From assembly GCF_963082655.1 (NCBI RefSeq), contig NC_081554.1:67399217-67463216 (forward strand): DNA of 64,000 nucleotides, written 5' to 3'. The translations under genes and the position numbers were made by a program. Positions 21,467-31,187 of this stretch are shown here, piece after piece; positions within the stretch are counted from its first letter, which is position 1; each line of letters begins with the position of its first letter. The stretch comes from Stomoxys calcitrans (taxonomy: Eukaryota; Arthropoda; Insecta; Diptera; Muscidae). Under the pieces are notes generated by a model, which made no database searches, was not told the origin of the DNA, and was given only the letters and a program-made list of their open reading frames with translations.

Positions 21467-21808
21467 GACAGACGGACAGACAGACGGACAGACAAACAGA
21501 CGGACGGACGGACGGACAGACAGACGGACAGACAGACGGACAGACAGACAGACAGATAGACAGCCGGACAGACGGACAGACAGACAGACAGACGGACAGA
21601 CAGATGGACAGACAGACGGACGGACAGACGGACAGACAGATGGACAGACAGACGGACGGACAGTCATACGTACGGACATGGCTAGATCATCTTAGATTTT
21701 TACGCTGATCAAGAATATATATACTTTATAGGGTCGGAAATGGAAATTTCGATGTGCTGCAAACGGAATGACAAAATGAATATACCCCCATCCTTCGTTG
21801 ATGGGTAA
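20031..21808 (+). repeat. Array element A, copy 4 (lacks terminal palindrome)
   Basis: Leader, tandem units and trailing end (ATCCTTCGTTGATGGGTAAA) are present. At the leading end GGTAAAAAGGC is joined straight to TATATATGTAAACCACC, so about 45 bp that normally carry the palindrome are missing. A long CAGA/CGGA microsatellite lies inside the distal segment. Confidence 0.8.
21376..21670 (+). repeat. Expanded (CAGA/CGGA)n microsatellite
   Basis: Nearly 300 bp of tetranucleotides CAGA and CGGA. It sits where other A copies have only three to six such units (for example near 12560), so it is a local expansion. ORFs on both strands through it are artefacts. Confidence 0.9.
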
Positions 21809-21817
21809 AAAAAACAC

Positions 21818-22765
21818 TTAAAATTCAGAAAAGTGCATGAAATCTTTTTTTGAATCGATAGTCCAATTTTGGCATAACCTTTCCAACATTTCGGCCAGTA
21901 TTTCACGAATAAATGCTTCAATGTTGTCTTCCAATGTGTCAATTGAAGCGGGCTTGTCTGTGCAGCCATAAGCATTGAAATAGCCCCAACAAAAATCTAA
22001 AGGCGTTAAATCACACGATGTGGGCGGCAGATTGACCGGTCCCGAACGTGAAATAAAATGTTCACCGAACTCGTCTCTCAACAAGTCCACTGTTAAGCAT
22101 GCTGTGTGACATGTGGCACCGTCTTGTTGAAACCACATGTCATGCATTTTGGGCAAAGTTGGATATCATCTCACGGTAGCGCTGATCACAGTTAAGTTAC
22201 GATTCGGATCATCTTTGAAGAAGTACGGTCCAATGATGCCACCAGCACATAAACCGCACCAAACTGTGACGTTTTCTGGATGCATTGGTAGCTTTTGCAA
22301 TGCTTCTGACTGATCTTCACTCCAAAATCGAAAATTCTGCTTATTTACGTACCCATTGAGCCAAAAATGACCTTTGTCGCTAAAAAAGTGGATCATCGGC
22401 CAACTTTCCAAGAGCCCATTCACCAAAAATTCTGCGTTGCGGTTGGTCGTTTGGCTTCAATTCTTGCACCAGCTGTATTTTGAAATCCTTCCTCAAAATT
22501 GATACTTGATGGTCATCATTAACCCTAGCCGATACAGCTGCGATAACGTAAGCGTGCTGGTGGTTTGAAGTCCAACAATTTAAATTTGGTGAGAAATTTG
22601 GTCACAATAGCCCGAATATCCGCTTCAGTGGTTCGATTAAATTCACCGTAAAATGGAAGTAGCGCGCGATGAACTTTCTTAACAGAGCACACATTTCGAT
22701 AATAAAATTCAAAAATTTGCAAGCGTTGTTCGTTTGTAAGACGATTCACGGTTAAATTAAAGACC
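21818..22765 (-). pseudogene. DD41D Tc1/mariner transposase, frameshifted
   Basis: The minus strand encodes, from the N-terminus, a helix-turn-helix region (RLTNEQRLQIFEFYYRN near 22750), a gap with a frameshift, the first catalytic region with SDKGHFWLNGYVNKQNFRFW, then WCGLCAGGIIGPYFFKDDPN. After another frameshift comes the second catalytic Asp in FQQDGATCH (about 22130), and the third in CDLTPLDF. Forty-one residues separate the second and third Asp, the DD41D spacing. DD41D groups such as rosa are known in flies. The breaks make this copy inactive. Confidence 0.75.
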
Positions 22766-22997
22766 AAACTGAAGATGTTTTCAGCAGGTAAACAAAACAC
22801 GAAACGTACCTGAGCTGTTTCAACTAAAAAATCAACCTTTAAAACCAATGGAACCAAAGATTTTCTTCAGCCTGAATATATGCATCAGTTATTCGAATTA
22901 TATTTCCTATGATGACTAATGGAAATTGACACTTAGGAATAAACCATTGTCGCCAGAATATATGTGCGATAACTTTATTTATACCAAACCTTAATTT

Positions 22998-23188
22998 TTA
23001 TACCCACCAACATAGGATGGGGGTATACTAATATCGTCATTCCGTTTGTAACACCTAGAAATATTCGTCTAAGACCCCATAAAGAATATATATTCTTGAT
23101 AGTCTCCAAATCCTTAGTCGATCTAGCAATGTCCGTCCGTCTATCGCAATCACGATAGCAGTCGAACGCGTAAAGCTAGTAAGGCTTT
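22998..23188 (-). repeat. Array-element end fragment
   Basis: TATACCCACCAACATAGGATGG, then AATATTCGTCTAAGACCCCATA, GATCTAGCAATGTCCGTCC and AGTCGAACGCGTAAAGCTAG. These match the distal segment of array elements. It fills the gap between the Tc1/mariner copy and a LINE relic. Confidence 0.65.
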
Positions 23189-23780
23189 TAGGTCTGTAGG
23201 CCTTTGGTGTCGCATAACTTGCCTTGCCGGGCTTGGGTATAAATACCACCCTTGCCTGCTGCCAGGATTTCGGAATATATTCAAGTGCCAGGCACGCTTT
23301 GAAAATATTGGCCTGGTGGGTTGCCAGCTAGTCGGCCTCCTTTAGACACGCCGGAAATATTCCATCAGGTCCGGGTGACTTAAATGGTTTGAAGCTCCTC
23401 AAAGTCCTTTACCATAAATTCCCTGATTATAAATCTTCGATCAGCATCACTATTATTAGATTCCGGTGACTCCGTGAGTCCCGTTGTATCCTGGGGAAAA
23501 TGGGTTTTCATCAAAAGCCTCAACATGTCCTCCGTTGTCTCTGCTCTCACTCCCATGTCGTCTACTAAAGTTTTAGTTTGGACATGGGTTTTTGAGAGAA
23601 AATTTTTTATCTTGGCGACGTCATTAACGCTATCGACCTGTTCGCAGAAAAGCTTCCAGGAGGCACGTTTTGCCGCTCTGGTAATCTTATTGTATTCCTT
23701 GAGCCGTTTGTAATACACATCCCAATAAATTTTATCTTTTTTACGATGTGCACAGAGCACATCGAAAAAAAGCTAAAAAG

Positions 23781-24095
23781 GAGGCCACCGTAGCACAGAG
23801 GTTAGCATGTCCGCCTTTGACGCTGATCGCCTGAGTTCGAATCCTGGCGAGAACATCATGAAATTTTTCGGCGGTGGTTATCCCCTCCTAATGCTGGCGA
23901 CATTTGGGAGGTACTGTACCATTTGGTATGGCAGAGGTATCACACAGCGGCATGCCGTTCAGACTCGGCTATAAAACGGAGGCCCATTATCATTGACCTT
24001 AAAACTTGAATCGGACTGCACTCATTGATATGTGAGAAGTTTGCCCCTGTTCCTTAATGGAATGTTCATGGGCAAATTTGCATTTGCTCTATTAA
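23781..24095 (+). mobile_element. SINE-1 copy 1 (tRNA-derived, full length)
   Basis: Box A TAGCACAGAGG (23791-23801) fits TRGYNNARNNGG, and box B AGTTCGAATCC (23834-23844) differs by one base from GGTTCGAATCC. These are the internal Pol III promoter elements of a tRNA. A 250-bp non-tRNA body follows with GGTGGTTATCCCCTCCTAAT, GACTCGGCTATAAAACGGAG and GAATGTTCATGGGCAAATTT. It sits inside a LINE reading frame. Confidence 0.8.
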
Positions 24096-24099
24096 AAAG

Positions 24100-24425
24100 G
24101 AGGAGGACACCGCAGCGCAGAGTTTAGAATGTCTGCCTATGACGCTGAACGCCTGGGTACGAATCCTGGCTAGACCATCAGAAAAAATTTTCATCGGTGA
24201 TTTTCCCCTCCTAATGCTGACAACATTTGTGAGGTACGATGCCATGTAACATTTCTCTCGAAAGAGATGTCGCACTGCGGCACACCGTTCGGACTCGGCT
24301 ATAAAAAGGAGGCCCACTATCATTGAGCTTAAAACTTGAATCGGACTGCACTCGTTGATATGTGAGAAGTTTGACCCAGCTCCTTAGTGGAATGTTCATG
24401 GGCAAAATTTGCATTTGCTCTGTTC
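24100..24425 (+). mobile_element. SINE-1 copy 2 (tandem to copy 1)
   Basis: Same structure as its left neighbour, starting at GGAGGACACCGCAGCGCAG; box B is mutated (GGTACGAATCC). The two copies lie head to tail within one LINE gap, so they may have arrived as a dimer or by insertion of one beside the other. Confidence 0.8.
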
Positions 24426-24910
24426 AAAGTCTGCGGACCTCTTTCCCAATAATGCGAATCTCTCTGGTTATCCAGGGTTTTTCTTGACTGATTTCCTTTC
24501 CCAAAGAGAACAACTATCTTCGAAAGACCCTACCAGTGCAGTCGTAATCCTGTTGACATTTTCGTCAATGTCTTCTAAGCTTGGACAATCTAAATTATCT
24601 TGTCCAAGTCTTCTTCTGAGTAGTCTTCCGAATTTTGTCCAGTTGGTTTTCAACTTATTCCGGAAGCTTATCGGATTCGGCACTGGCCGTGCTATTCTAA
24701 ACCTAATGTAGCGATGGTCAGAGAAAGAGTGTTCCATGGACACCCTCCAATGCTGAACCTCATCGATTAGATTTTCCGAACATATCGTCACATCCATGGA
24801 CACCCTCCAATGCTGAACCTCATCGATTAGATAATACCTCCTCCCTAATCCTATTAACAAAGATAGGGGTGTAAATGAGTTGGTCAAGTACGAAGTGTCA
24901 TATATCATGC

Positions 24911-26477
24911 ATTTTTATACCCACCACCGTAGAATAGGGGGTATATTCATTTAGTCATTCCCTTTGCAACACATCAAAATATCAATTTCCGACCCTACAA
25001 AGTATATATATTTCGGATCGTCGTAAAATTCAAGACTATTTAACGATGTCCGTGTGTCTGTCCGTTTATCTGTCTGTCCGCGCGTCTGTTGTAATCACTC
25101 TAGAGCCTTCAAAAATTGAAATATTGAGCTGAAATTTGGCACAGATAAGTTTTTTTGATGCACGCTGGTTAAGTCTTGAACGGGCCAAATCGAACCTTAT
25201 TTGGATGTAGCTGCTATATAGACCGATCTGCCGATAAAGGGTCTAATGCCCATAAAAACTATTTTTCTTCCGATTTTGCTGAAATTTGAAACAGTGAGTA
25301 GTTTAAGTCTTCCCGACAACTGACCCAAATATGATTCAGATCGGACTATATTTAGATATAGCTACCATATAGACCGATCTCCCGATAAAGGGTCTGAAGA
25401 CTATAAAAGCTTTCTTTATTACCCAATTTCGCTGAAATTTGAAACAGTGGGTTATTTTAGGCCTCCCAACATCTGACCTAAATATGGAGTAGATCGGTCC
25501 ATATTTAGATATATCTGCCATATAGACCGATCTCCCGACAAAGGGTCTGAAGGCCATAAAAGTATTAAATATTACCCGATTTCGCTAAAATTTAAAACAA
25601 TGGGTTATTTTAAGCTTCCCGATATCTGAGCTAAATATGGATCAGATCGGGCTTTATTTGGATATAGCTGCCATATAGACCGATCTCCCGATAAAGCGTC
25701 TGAAGACCATAAAAGCTTTAATTTTTATCCAATTTCGCTGAAATTTGGAATAGTGTGCAGTTTTAAGCCTCCAATCATCCGACCTAAATATGGTACAGAT
25801 CGAACTATATTTAGATATAGCTGTCATATAGACCGGTCTCCCGTTAAAGGGTCTGAAGGCCATAAAAGGTTTAATTTTTATCCGATTTCGCCGAAATTTA
25901 GAATAATGCGCAGTTTTAAGCCTCCAAACATCCGACCCAAATATGGTACAGATCAGACTATATTTAGATATAGCTGCCATATAGACCGAACTGCCGATAA
26001 GGGGTCTGAAGCCAATAAAATCTTTATTTATAACCCGATTTCGCTGAAATTTGAAACAGTGATTATGTTAAGACCTCACACCATCTGACCTAAATATGGT
26101 TCTGATCGGACTATATTAAGATATAGCTGCCATATAAACCGATCTGCCGATAAGGGGTCTGAAGCCAATAAAATCTTTATATATAACCCGATTTTGCTGA
26201 AATTTGAAACAGTGAACTTTTCTGAGCTTCACTATATGCGACCTTAGTGTGGTTCAGATCGGTTTATAATTGGATATAGCTGCCAAAAAGACCAATACTT
26301 TGTTCTACCAAATTTAATAGTGACATATTATTTACCACTCAATGTCTGTGCCGAATTCGGGTGCTTAAGTTATCCAGTTTTCGAATCGGATTGTTACGAA
26401 AGGGGGTTTACATATATACCCGAGGTGGTGGGTATCCAAAGTTCGGCCCGGAACTTTATGCCTTTTTACTTGTTTAC
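24911..26477 (-). repeat. Array element A-variant, copy 5 (complete)
   Basis: Begins TATACCCACCACCGTAGAAT and ends GGTGGTGGGTATCCAAAGTTCGG... with a shortened palindrome (26442-26456), then TTTTTACTTGTTT. Units read CCGATAAAGGGTCTGAAGGC in place of the usual TCGATTTAAGG, so this is a separate subfamily. Confidence 0.8.
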
Positions 26478-26479
26478 CA

Positions 26480-27774
26480 TTGGGACTTTTGTATTCGTTA
26501 ACTCTACACATACTTGTTTTGTTCTTCTCTTGCCATATTTTGTTGATGTATACATCTGCATCACTCTTTGGGACTATGTAATGAGTTTGAATTTCATTTT
26601 CAGTAAAATTATACAAATTTATATTCAATTCGATTTGTGTAACAACTTTTAATGATGACCAATGTCAATAGATTCCCATTTTCAGGGAAAATTTTGGTTC
26701 TTGCTATGTATTTGCTGGGGGTCTTTTAAGCCCTAACTGATTTTGTCAATGACTAAGCAAAACTGCTCATTAAGAACAGCGTTTCAGTGGTTGCCATAGT
26801 TTCGAAAATATGTTACTATCTCATTATGCCATATGTCATGCACATCTTCTTTTATACACTCACAAAAAAAACTATAAATATTTTTTGAAATTTTTCGGAT
26901 ATATGCAACCTTAAAAAATTCGAAAAGTCAGTGGTAATAGATAAGATGAAGAAAATATGTACCCAAAATGCAGAAGTGCTTGGAGATATTTCTTTAGTCC
27001 AACCTTTGCATCATACCTTCTATCCTATCTACTTTATAATTTCTTTACAATACGATTTTTTTCAGTGTATTAGAACGACGTTGTGATGACATCGTTAATA
27101 AGGCAACAAACAATGCTGCTCCTACTCACACACCCCATACATATCATAAAATGGAGAAAAGTGCAGACAATTATGCAAACATTTAAATGCCATGTAAGCT
27201 GCAGGGTAGATCTATACACACAGGATACTTGTTTCAATGTCCGCTTTGAAATTATGGGCAATACTTACATAAAGTATGTAAAGGGTTATTAATGCTAAAC
27301 AACTGTTTCCAAAGAACAGCAAGAAGTAGTTTTGGTAGTTTCCTAACAAAATTGGTAGGATTTTCTTTGTTTTGGTAGGTTGGTAGGCTGATATCAATTA
27401 TTGGTAGGTTTTTCCAACACTTAAATGCAAAGTTAATTATTGAAAAAATCGCTGGAGATATTATTATATTAAGTGGCAACACTGGCCACCGCTGCTTCGT
27501 TTGAAGTCTGGCAGGACAAGAGCAGAGTTAAAGGGAAGGGGTGTGGAATTCAGTATGGATACGGACGAATCAGCGTTGGGAATAGCGTTGGGATCAGCTA
27601 TGCCATTATGGGCTTTTTCTACCAAAGGTGATAGGAATGACTTTTAACTTTAAGGGTTTGGACAGATGGACGACCCATTTCAATTTTGGTAGATTTTCAT
27701 CGAAATTGTATTTTTATACACACTAAGATAGGTGTTTCTACGAGCAGGTCGATAGCGTTAATGACGACGTCAAG
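26480..27774. other. Single-copy DNA, no gene assigned
   Basis: About 1.3 kb without repeat termini I recognise. A short direct repeat of TTGGTAGG-type words lies at 27330-27420. Short ORFs have no splice, promoter or homology support. Confidence 0.4.
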
Positions 27775-28910
27775 ATAAACAAGTAAGAGCGTGCTAAGGT
27801 TCGGCCGGGCCGAATCTTATATACCCTCCACCATGGATCGCATTTTTCGAGTTCTATGCGCGGTATCTCTTTTTGGGCAAACAAAGAATACTGAATAAGA
27901 ACTATTATGCTATTGGAGCTATATAAAGTTATAGTCCGATTCTGACCATAAATGAATTCTGAACATTGTAGAAGTCATTGTGTAATATTTCAGATCATTC
28001 GGATAAGAATTGCGTCTTGTAGGCGCTCAAGAAGCAAACTCGGGAGACAGATTTATATGGGAGCTGTATCAAGCTACTGATCGATTCAGACCATATTAGA
28101 CATGTATGTTGAAGGTCATGAGAGAAGCCGTTGCGTTTCAGCGAAATCGGATGGGAAGCGCCCCCTCTAAAGGCTCAAGAAATCAAGATCCCAGATCGGT
28201 TTATATGACAGCTATATCAGGTTCTATACCGATTTGCGCCATACTTAGCACAGTTATTGAAAGTCATAACAAAACCCCTCATGCAAAATTTCAGCCATAT
28301 CGGATGAGAATTGTGCCCACTTTTGGCTCAAGAAGTCAAGATCCCCGATCGGTTTATATGGCAGCTATATCAGGTTCTATACCGATTTACGCCATACTTG
28401 GCACAGTTATTGGAAGTCATAACAGAACACTTCATGCAAAATTGCAGTCAAATCAGACGAGAATTGCGCCCTCTAGGGGCTCAAGAAGTCAAGACCCAAG
28501 ATCGGTTTATATAGCAGCTATACCGGATTATGAACTAATTTGAATCATACTTAGCACAGTTGTTGGAAGTGAAACCGAAACACAACGTGCAAAATTTCAG
28601 TTAAGTCGGACGAGAAATGCGCCATCTAGAGGCTCAAGAAGACAAGACCCAAGATCGGTTTATATGGCAGCTATATCTAAATATGGACCTACCTAATCCA
28701 TATTTAAAACAGATGTCGGGAGGTTTACAATAACCCACTGTTGCAAATTTCAGTCAAATCGAGTAATAAATAAAGATTTTATTGGCTCCATACCCCTTAT
28801 CGGCAGATCGGTCTATATGGTAGCTGTATCTACATATAGTCCGATCTGAACCATATTAAGGTCGAGTATCAGGGTCGGGTCATAAACGAAGCTGTATGGC
28901 CTTCAGACGC
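27775..28910 (+). repeat. Array element B joined to A-variant units (chimera)
   Basis: Starts AACAAGTAAGAGCGTGCTAAG with the palindrome GTTCGGCCGGGCCGAA and TATACCCTCCACCATGG, then B units (AAGAAGTCAAGAYCC). At about 28670, within the shared core ATCGGTTTATATGGCAGC, it switches to A-variant units (CCTTATCGGCAGATCGGTC). It stops at about 28910 without a trailing end. Confidence 0.75.
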
Positions 28911-28914
28911 TTTA

Positions 28915-30720
28915 TTGTGGGTTGTTGTTGTTGTAGCAGTGTGTTGTGTTCTATCTTTTGTCTGCTTGATTCTGCCGAATATCCAGATCCAGGAACTCTG
29001 CGACTATGGTAGGGTGCGTCCAGAGGGATCTAGGTCGGAGTCGAGTGGATCTGGCTGGGCAGTTAAACAGGTGACGTCTATCGTTTGGTCCCTGGTCACA
29101 GTCGGACATGCATCTTGTACGTCGGCATCAATCCTGAATCTGTAGGAGTTTGGGCGGCTGCATCTGCAGGATTGTAATTGAGCCAGAACTACTCTGGTTT
29201 GCCGGGGGAGGTCAACTTCTTCAGGAGCAATGAGAGGCGGTCGTTCTCCAAGGACTACATTTACCCGTTAGCCATTCATCGCATCTGCTACCGTGTCTGC
29301 ATGAATGTTGTCTAGGCCCGATTTATACGCCACTTGATCTAGAGGTTCTCTCTTGTAGCGCTAGACATCATACTCTAGATCATGTAAGCTTCTGCGCGGT
29401 AGATACCTATTCACAAGATGATGATTTGGATTGTCCCTGCAGTGGCATGTGAGGAGAATGTGTGAAAGCTTTCAAATGTGACACCAAGTATTTTGGGACA
29501 CTTGATGGCCGGAATTGTCACTCCATCGACCATCACATTCAGCTCCCGATCCACCTCATGTGTGTATATACAGGGTGGCTGATGAAAGCCGCTACCAAAA
29601 AAAAATGTAATAACTTTTTTTCTATTTAATAATAATAATTTAATAATTAATTTAATTAATTAATTAATTAATTTAATTAATAATAATTTAATAATTAATT
29701 TAATAATTTAATTTAACATGAATAAAAGAAAAATGTATTCCATACACCGAAAAAAAAATGTAGCAATATTCATCATTGTAGCAATATTCATCAGCCACCC
29801 TGTAGTAAATAATGTGGCAGAAGATTTGATGGCAGATATCCTCAAATCTCTTGTAGCGAAATAAGTGGCAAGACGTTAAGCGGTAGATGTTTAACCTAGC
29901 GCAGATGTCATCAATGGGTGGGGTGCCTTATGCCGTATGATCGTACACTCGTCCGCAAAAGATATGATCTCTATGCCGTCTGGAGAATGTGGAGGTTCAA
30001 TATTGTGCTGGAGATGTCACCCCGCCTTGGGAAAATCTCTGTTTAATTTTTAAGATTTTCGGTTCATTATTCCTAAGTGCCATAAATGACTGGCGACCAC
30101 AGAGATTATTCGCGACGGCGATGGTATGCAAAACAGTTCTTGTGCCATGTAGTCTTCGAAATTCATGCTGATGCTAGGCGAAGGGGAATTCTCCAACGAG
30201 GATCGGGAGGATAAGTCCTTAAAGCATCTGGGCTACTGGTAAGAGAAGGAAGATCGGTCTGTACGAGTCCCCCTTTACTCGGGTCCTTTCTAGACTTCCA
30301 TAGCGGAATCACCCCGGACCTATCTGCCAAACAGTGGGTACTATAAAATTGTTCAAAGGCAGTTTGAGGACCGTTATAATGTACTCGACTACAGGTAGAT
30401 CCAGATTCTTCAGCATTAATGTAGAGATTCAGTTGGGGCCCAACTGACTTGATGCCAGGGATGACATTCGTAACTTCGTCCACGATAAATTGTGATGGCT
30501 GTCCATCGGCTCGGAGACTACGAATACGACGAATGGCTTTCCTCCTAGCCCCGTCACTCTCGGGAAGCTCAAGAAATTGACGGTTGAACAACCTGGCGTA
30601 TCTCTATGGATGTATAAGTCACAGTTACGTCGCCAAAGATAACCGAGGTCCTGTCATCAATTCTACCGGGATTCGAGAGTGACTCAACAGGAGACCACAG
30701 CTTGCCTATAATGGTACCTA
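28915..30720 (-). pseudogene. Jockey-type LINE relic, split by a MITE
   Basis: Minus-strand order: a region with FGDVTVTYTS (about 30630), then FNRQFLELPESDGARRKAIR and RSLRADGQPSQFIVDEVTN (30590-30480), RT pieces (SGVIPLWKSRKDPSKGG), a contracted core (LCGRQSFMAL, SQGGVTSP), and the catalytic box degenerated to FADECTI where YADDCT is expected (about 29955). After the MITE (29802-29571) comes DRELNVMVDGVTIPAIKCPK with ILGVTF (29545-29470). The internal deletion, frameshifts and altered catalytic box mark it as dead. A related plus-strand shred (RVIRRMHGLRAGE) lies at 30890-30945. Confidence 0.75.
29571..29802. mobile_element. 232-bp MITE with 16-bp inverted repeats
   Basis: CAGGGTGGCTGATGAA at 29571-29586 is perfectly inverted at 29787-29802, flanked by TA at 29569-29570 and 29803-29804. 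The interior contains an AATTA-rich self-complementary run (29625-29715). There is no coding capacity. TA target and termini fit a Tc1/mariner-related MITE. Confidence 0.9.
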
Positions 30721-30989
30721 AGTTACATTACCCCAAGTGTTCCAGGCGCTGTAATTTAGGCAACGGTACGTATGGGTGAACTAACGTGTGCTAGCAAGTC
30801 TGTGATTTCGGTCACTTTGGGCTGCTTAGCAATGACTGATGTGGAGTGCCAAACGACAATTTATGGAATATATCGAGAATGGTAGGGCGAGAAGTCGAGT
30901 CATTCGTCGCATGCATGGTCTCCGAGCCGGTGAACGAGCATCATAATTTACCATGGACAGATAACGTATGTCATCCACAGTGCAAAGCC

Positions 30990-31187
30990 AACCTAGCCAT
31001 AGGGATCTGACTGAATCTCTAGATTGATGTTTAAAAATCTGGTTGATTTAATATGAAATTCATTCTCTACTCCTGAATACCTTTCATTTGAGTCCCATAT
31101 TGTCCCGATCGGTCCACTTTTATTTTTGAGTAGTACTTTTGGCGTAAGGGGAGGGTCCGCCTCCCCTTCCGATATCAAAAAATTATA
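30990..31187 (-). repeat. Older Helitron fragment, invaded by a younger one
   Basis: CTGAATACCTTTCATTTGAG and ATTGTCCCGATCGGTCCACT, up to GATATCAAAAAATTATA, match 45940-46055 of another minus-oriented Helitron. It is cut at 31187 by the plus-oriented Helitron. Confidence 0.65.

Larger units (their letters stand above)
19988..22839 (-). mobile_element. Tc1/mariner (DD41D-type) transposon split by array A
   Basis: The right terminus reads ATCAACCTT at about 22831-22839. The left terminus (AGGGTGATATTTTAAAAGC at 19989-20007, preceded by TA) is separated from the body by array element A at 20031-21808, inserted in the A-run next to the inverted repeat. Two other copies (51248-52155 and 57313-58382) show the same terminus joined directly to the body. 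The transposase reads on the minus strand and is frameshifted. Confidence 0.7.
23190..24905 (-). pseudogene. LINE ORF2 relic (endonuclease end to RT start), split by SINEs
   Basis: Minus-strand order: end of the endonuclease (HSFSDHRYIRFRIARPVPNP, 24740-24660), linker (NKLKTNWTKFGRLLRRRLGQ to KEVRRL, to about 24426), two SINE copies (24425-23781), then linker resumed (RKKDKIYWDVYYKRLKEYNK, 23750-23380) and RT start (FKSPGPDGIFPACLKEAD, then ARVVFIPKPGKASYATPKAY, to about 23200). A 39-bp piece encoding the segment LIDEVQHWRVSM is duplicated 61 bp apart at 24735-24834. Frameshifts remain. The group resembles R1/LOA-type LINEs. Confidence 0.75.

Noticed and set aside
21363..21695. ORFs of alternating DGQTDR and its antisense CPSVRPS
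   Set aside because: Translation of the CAGA/CGGA microsatellite; open in several frames on both strands.
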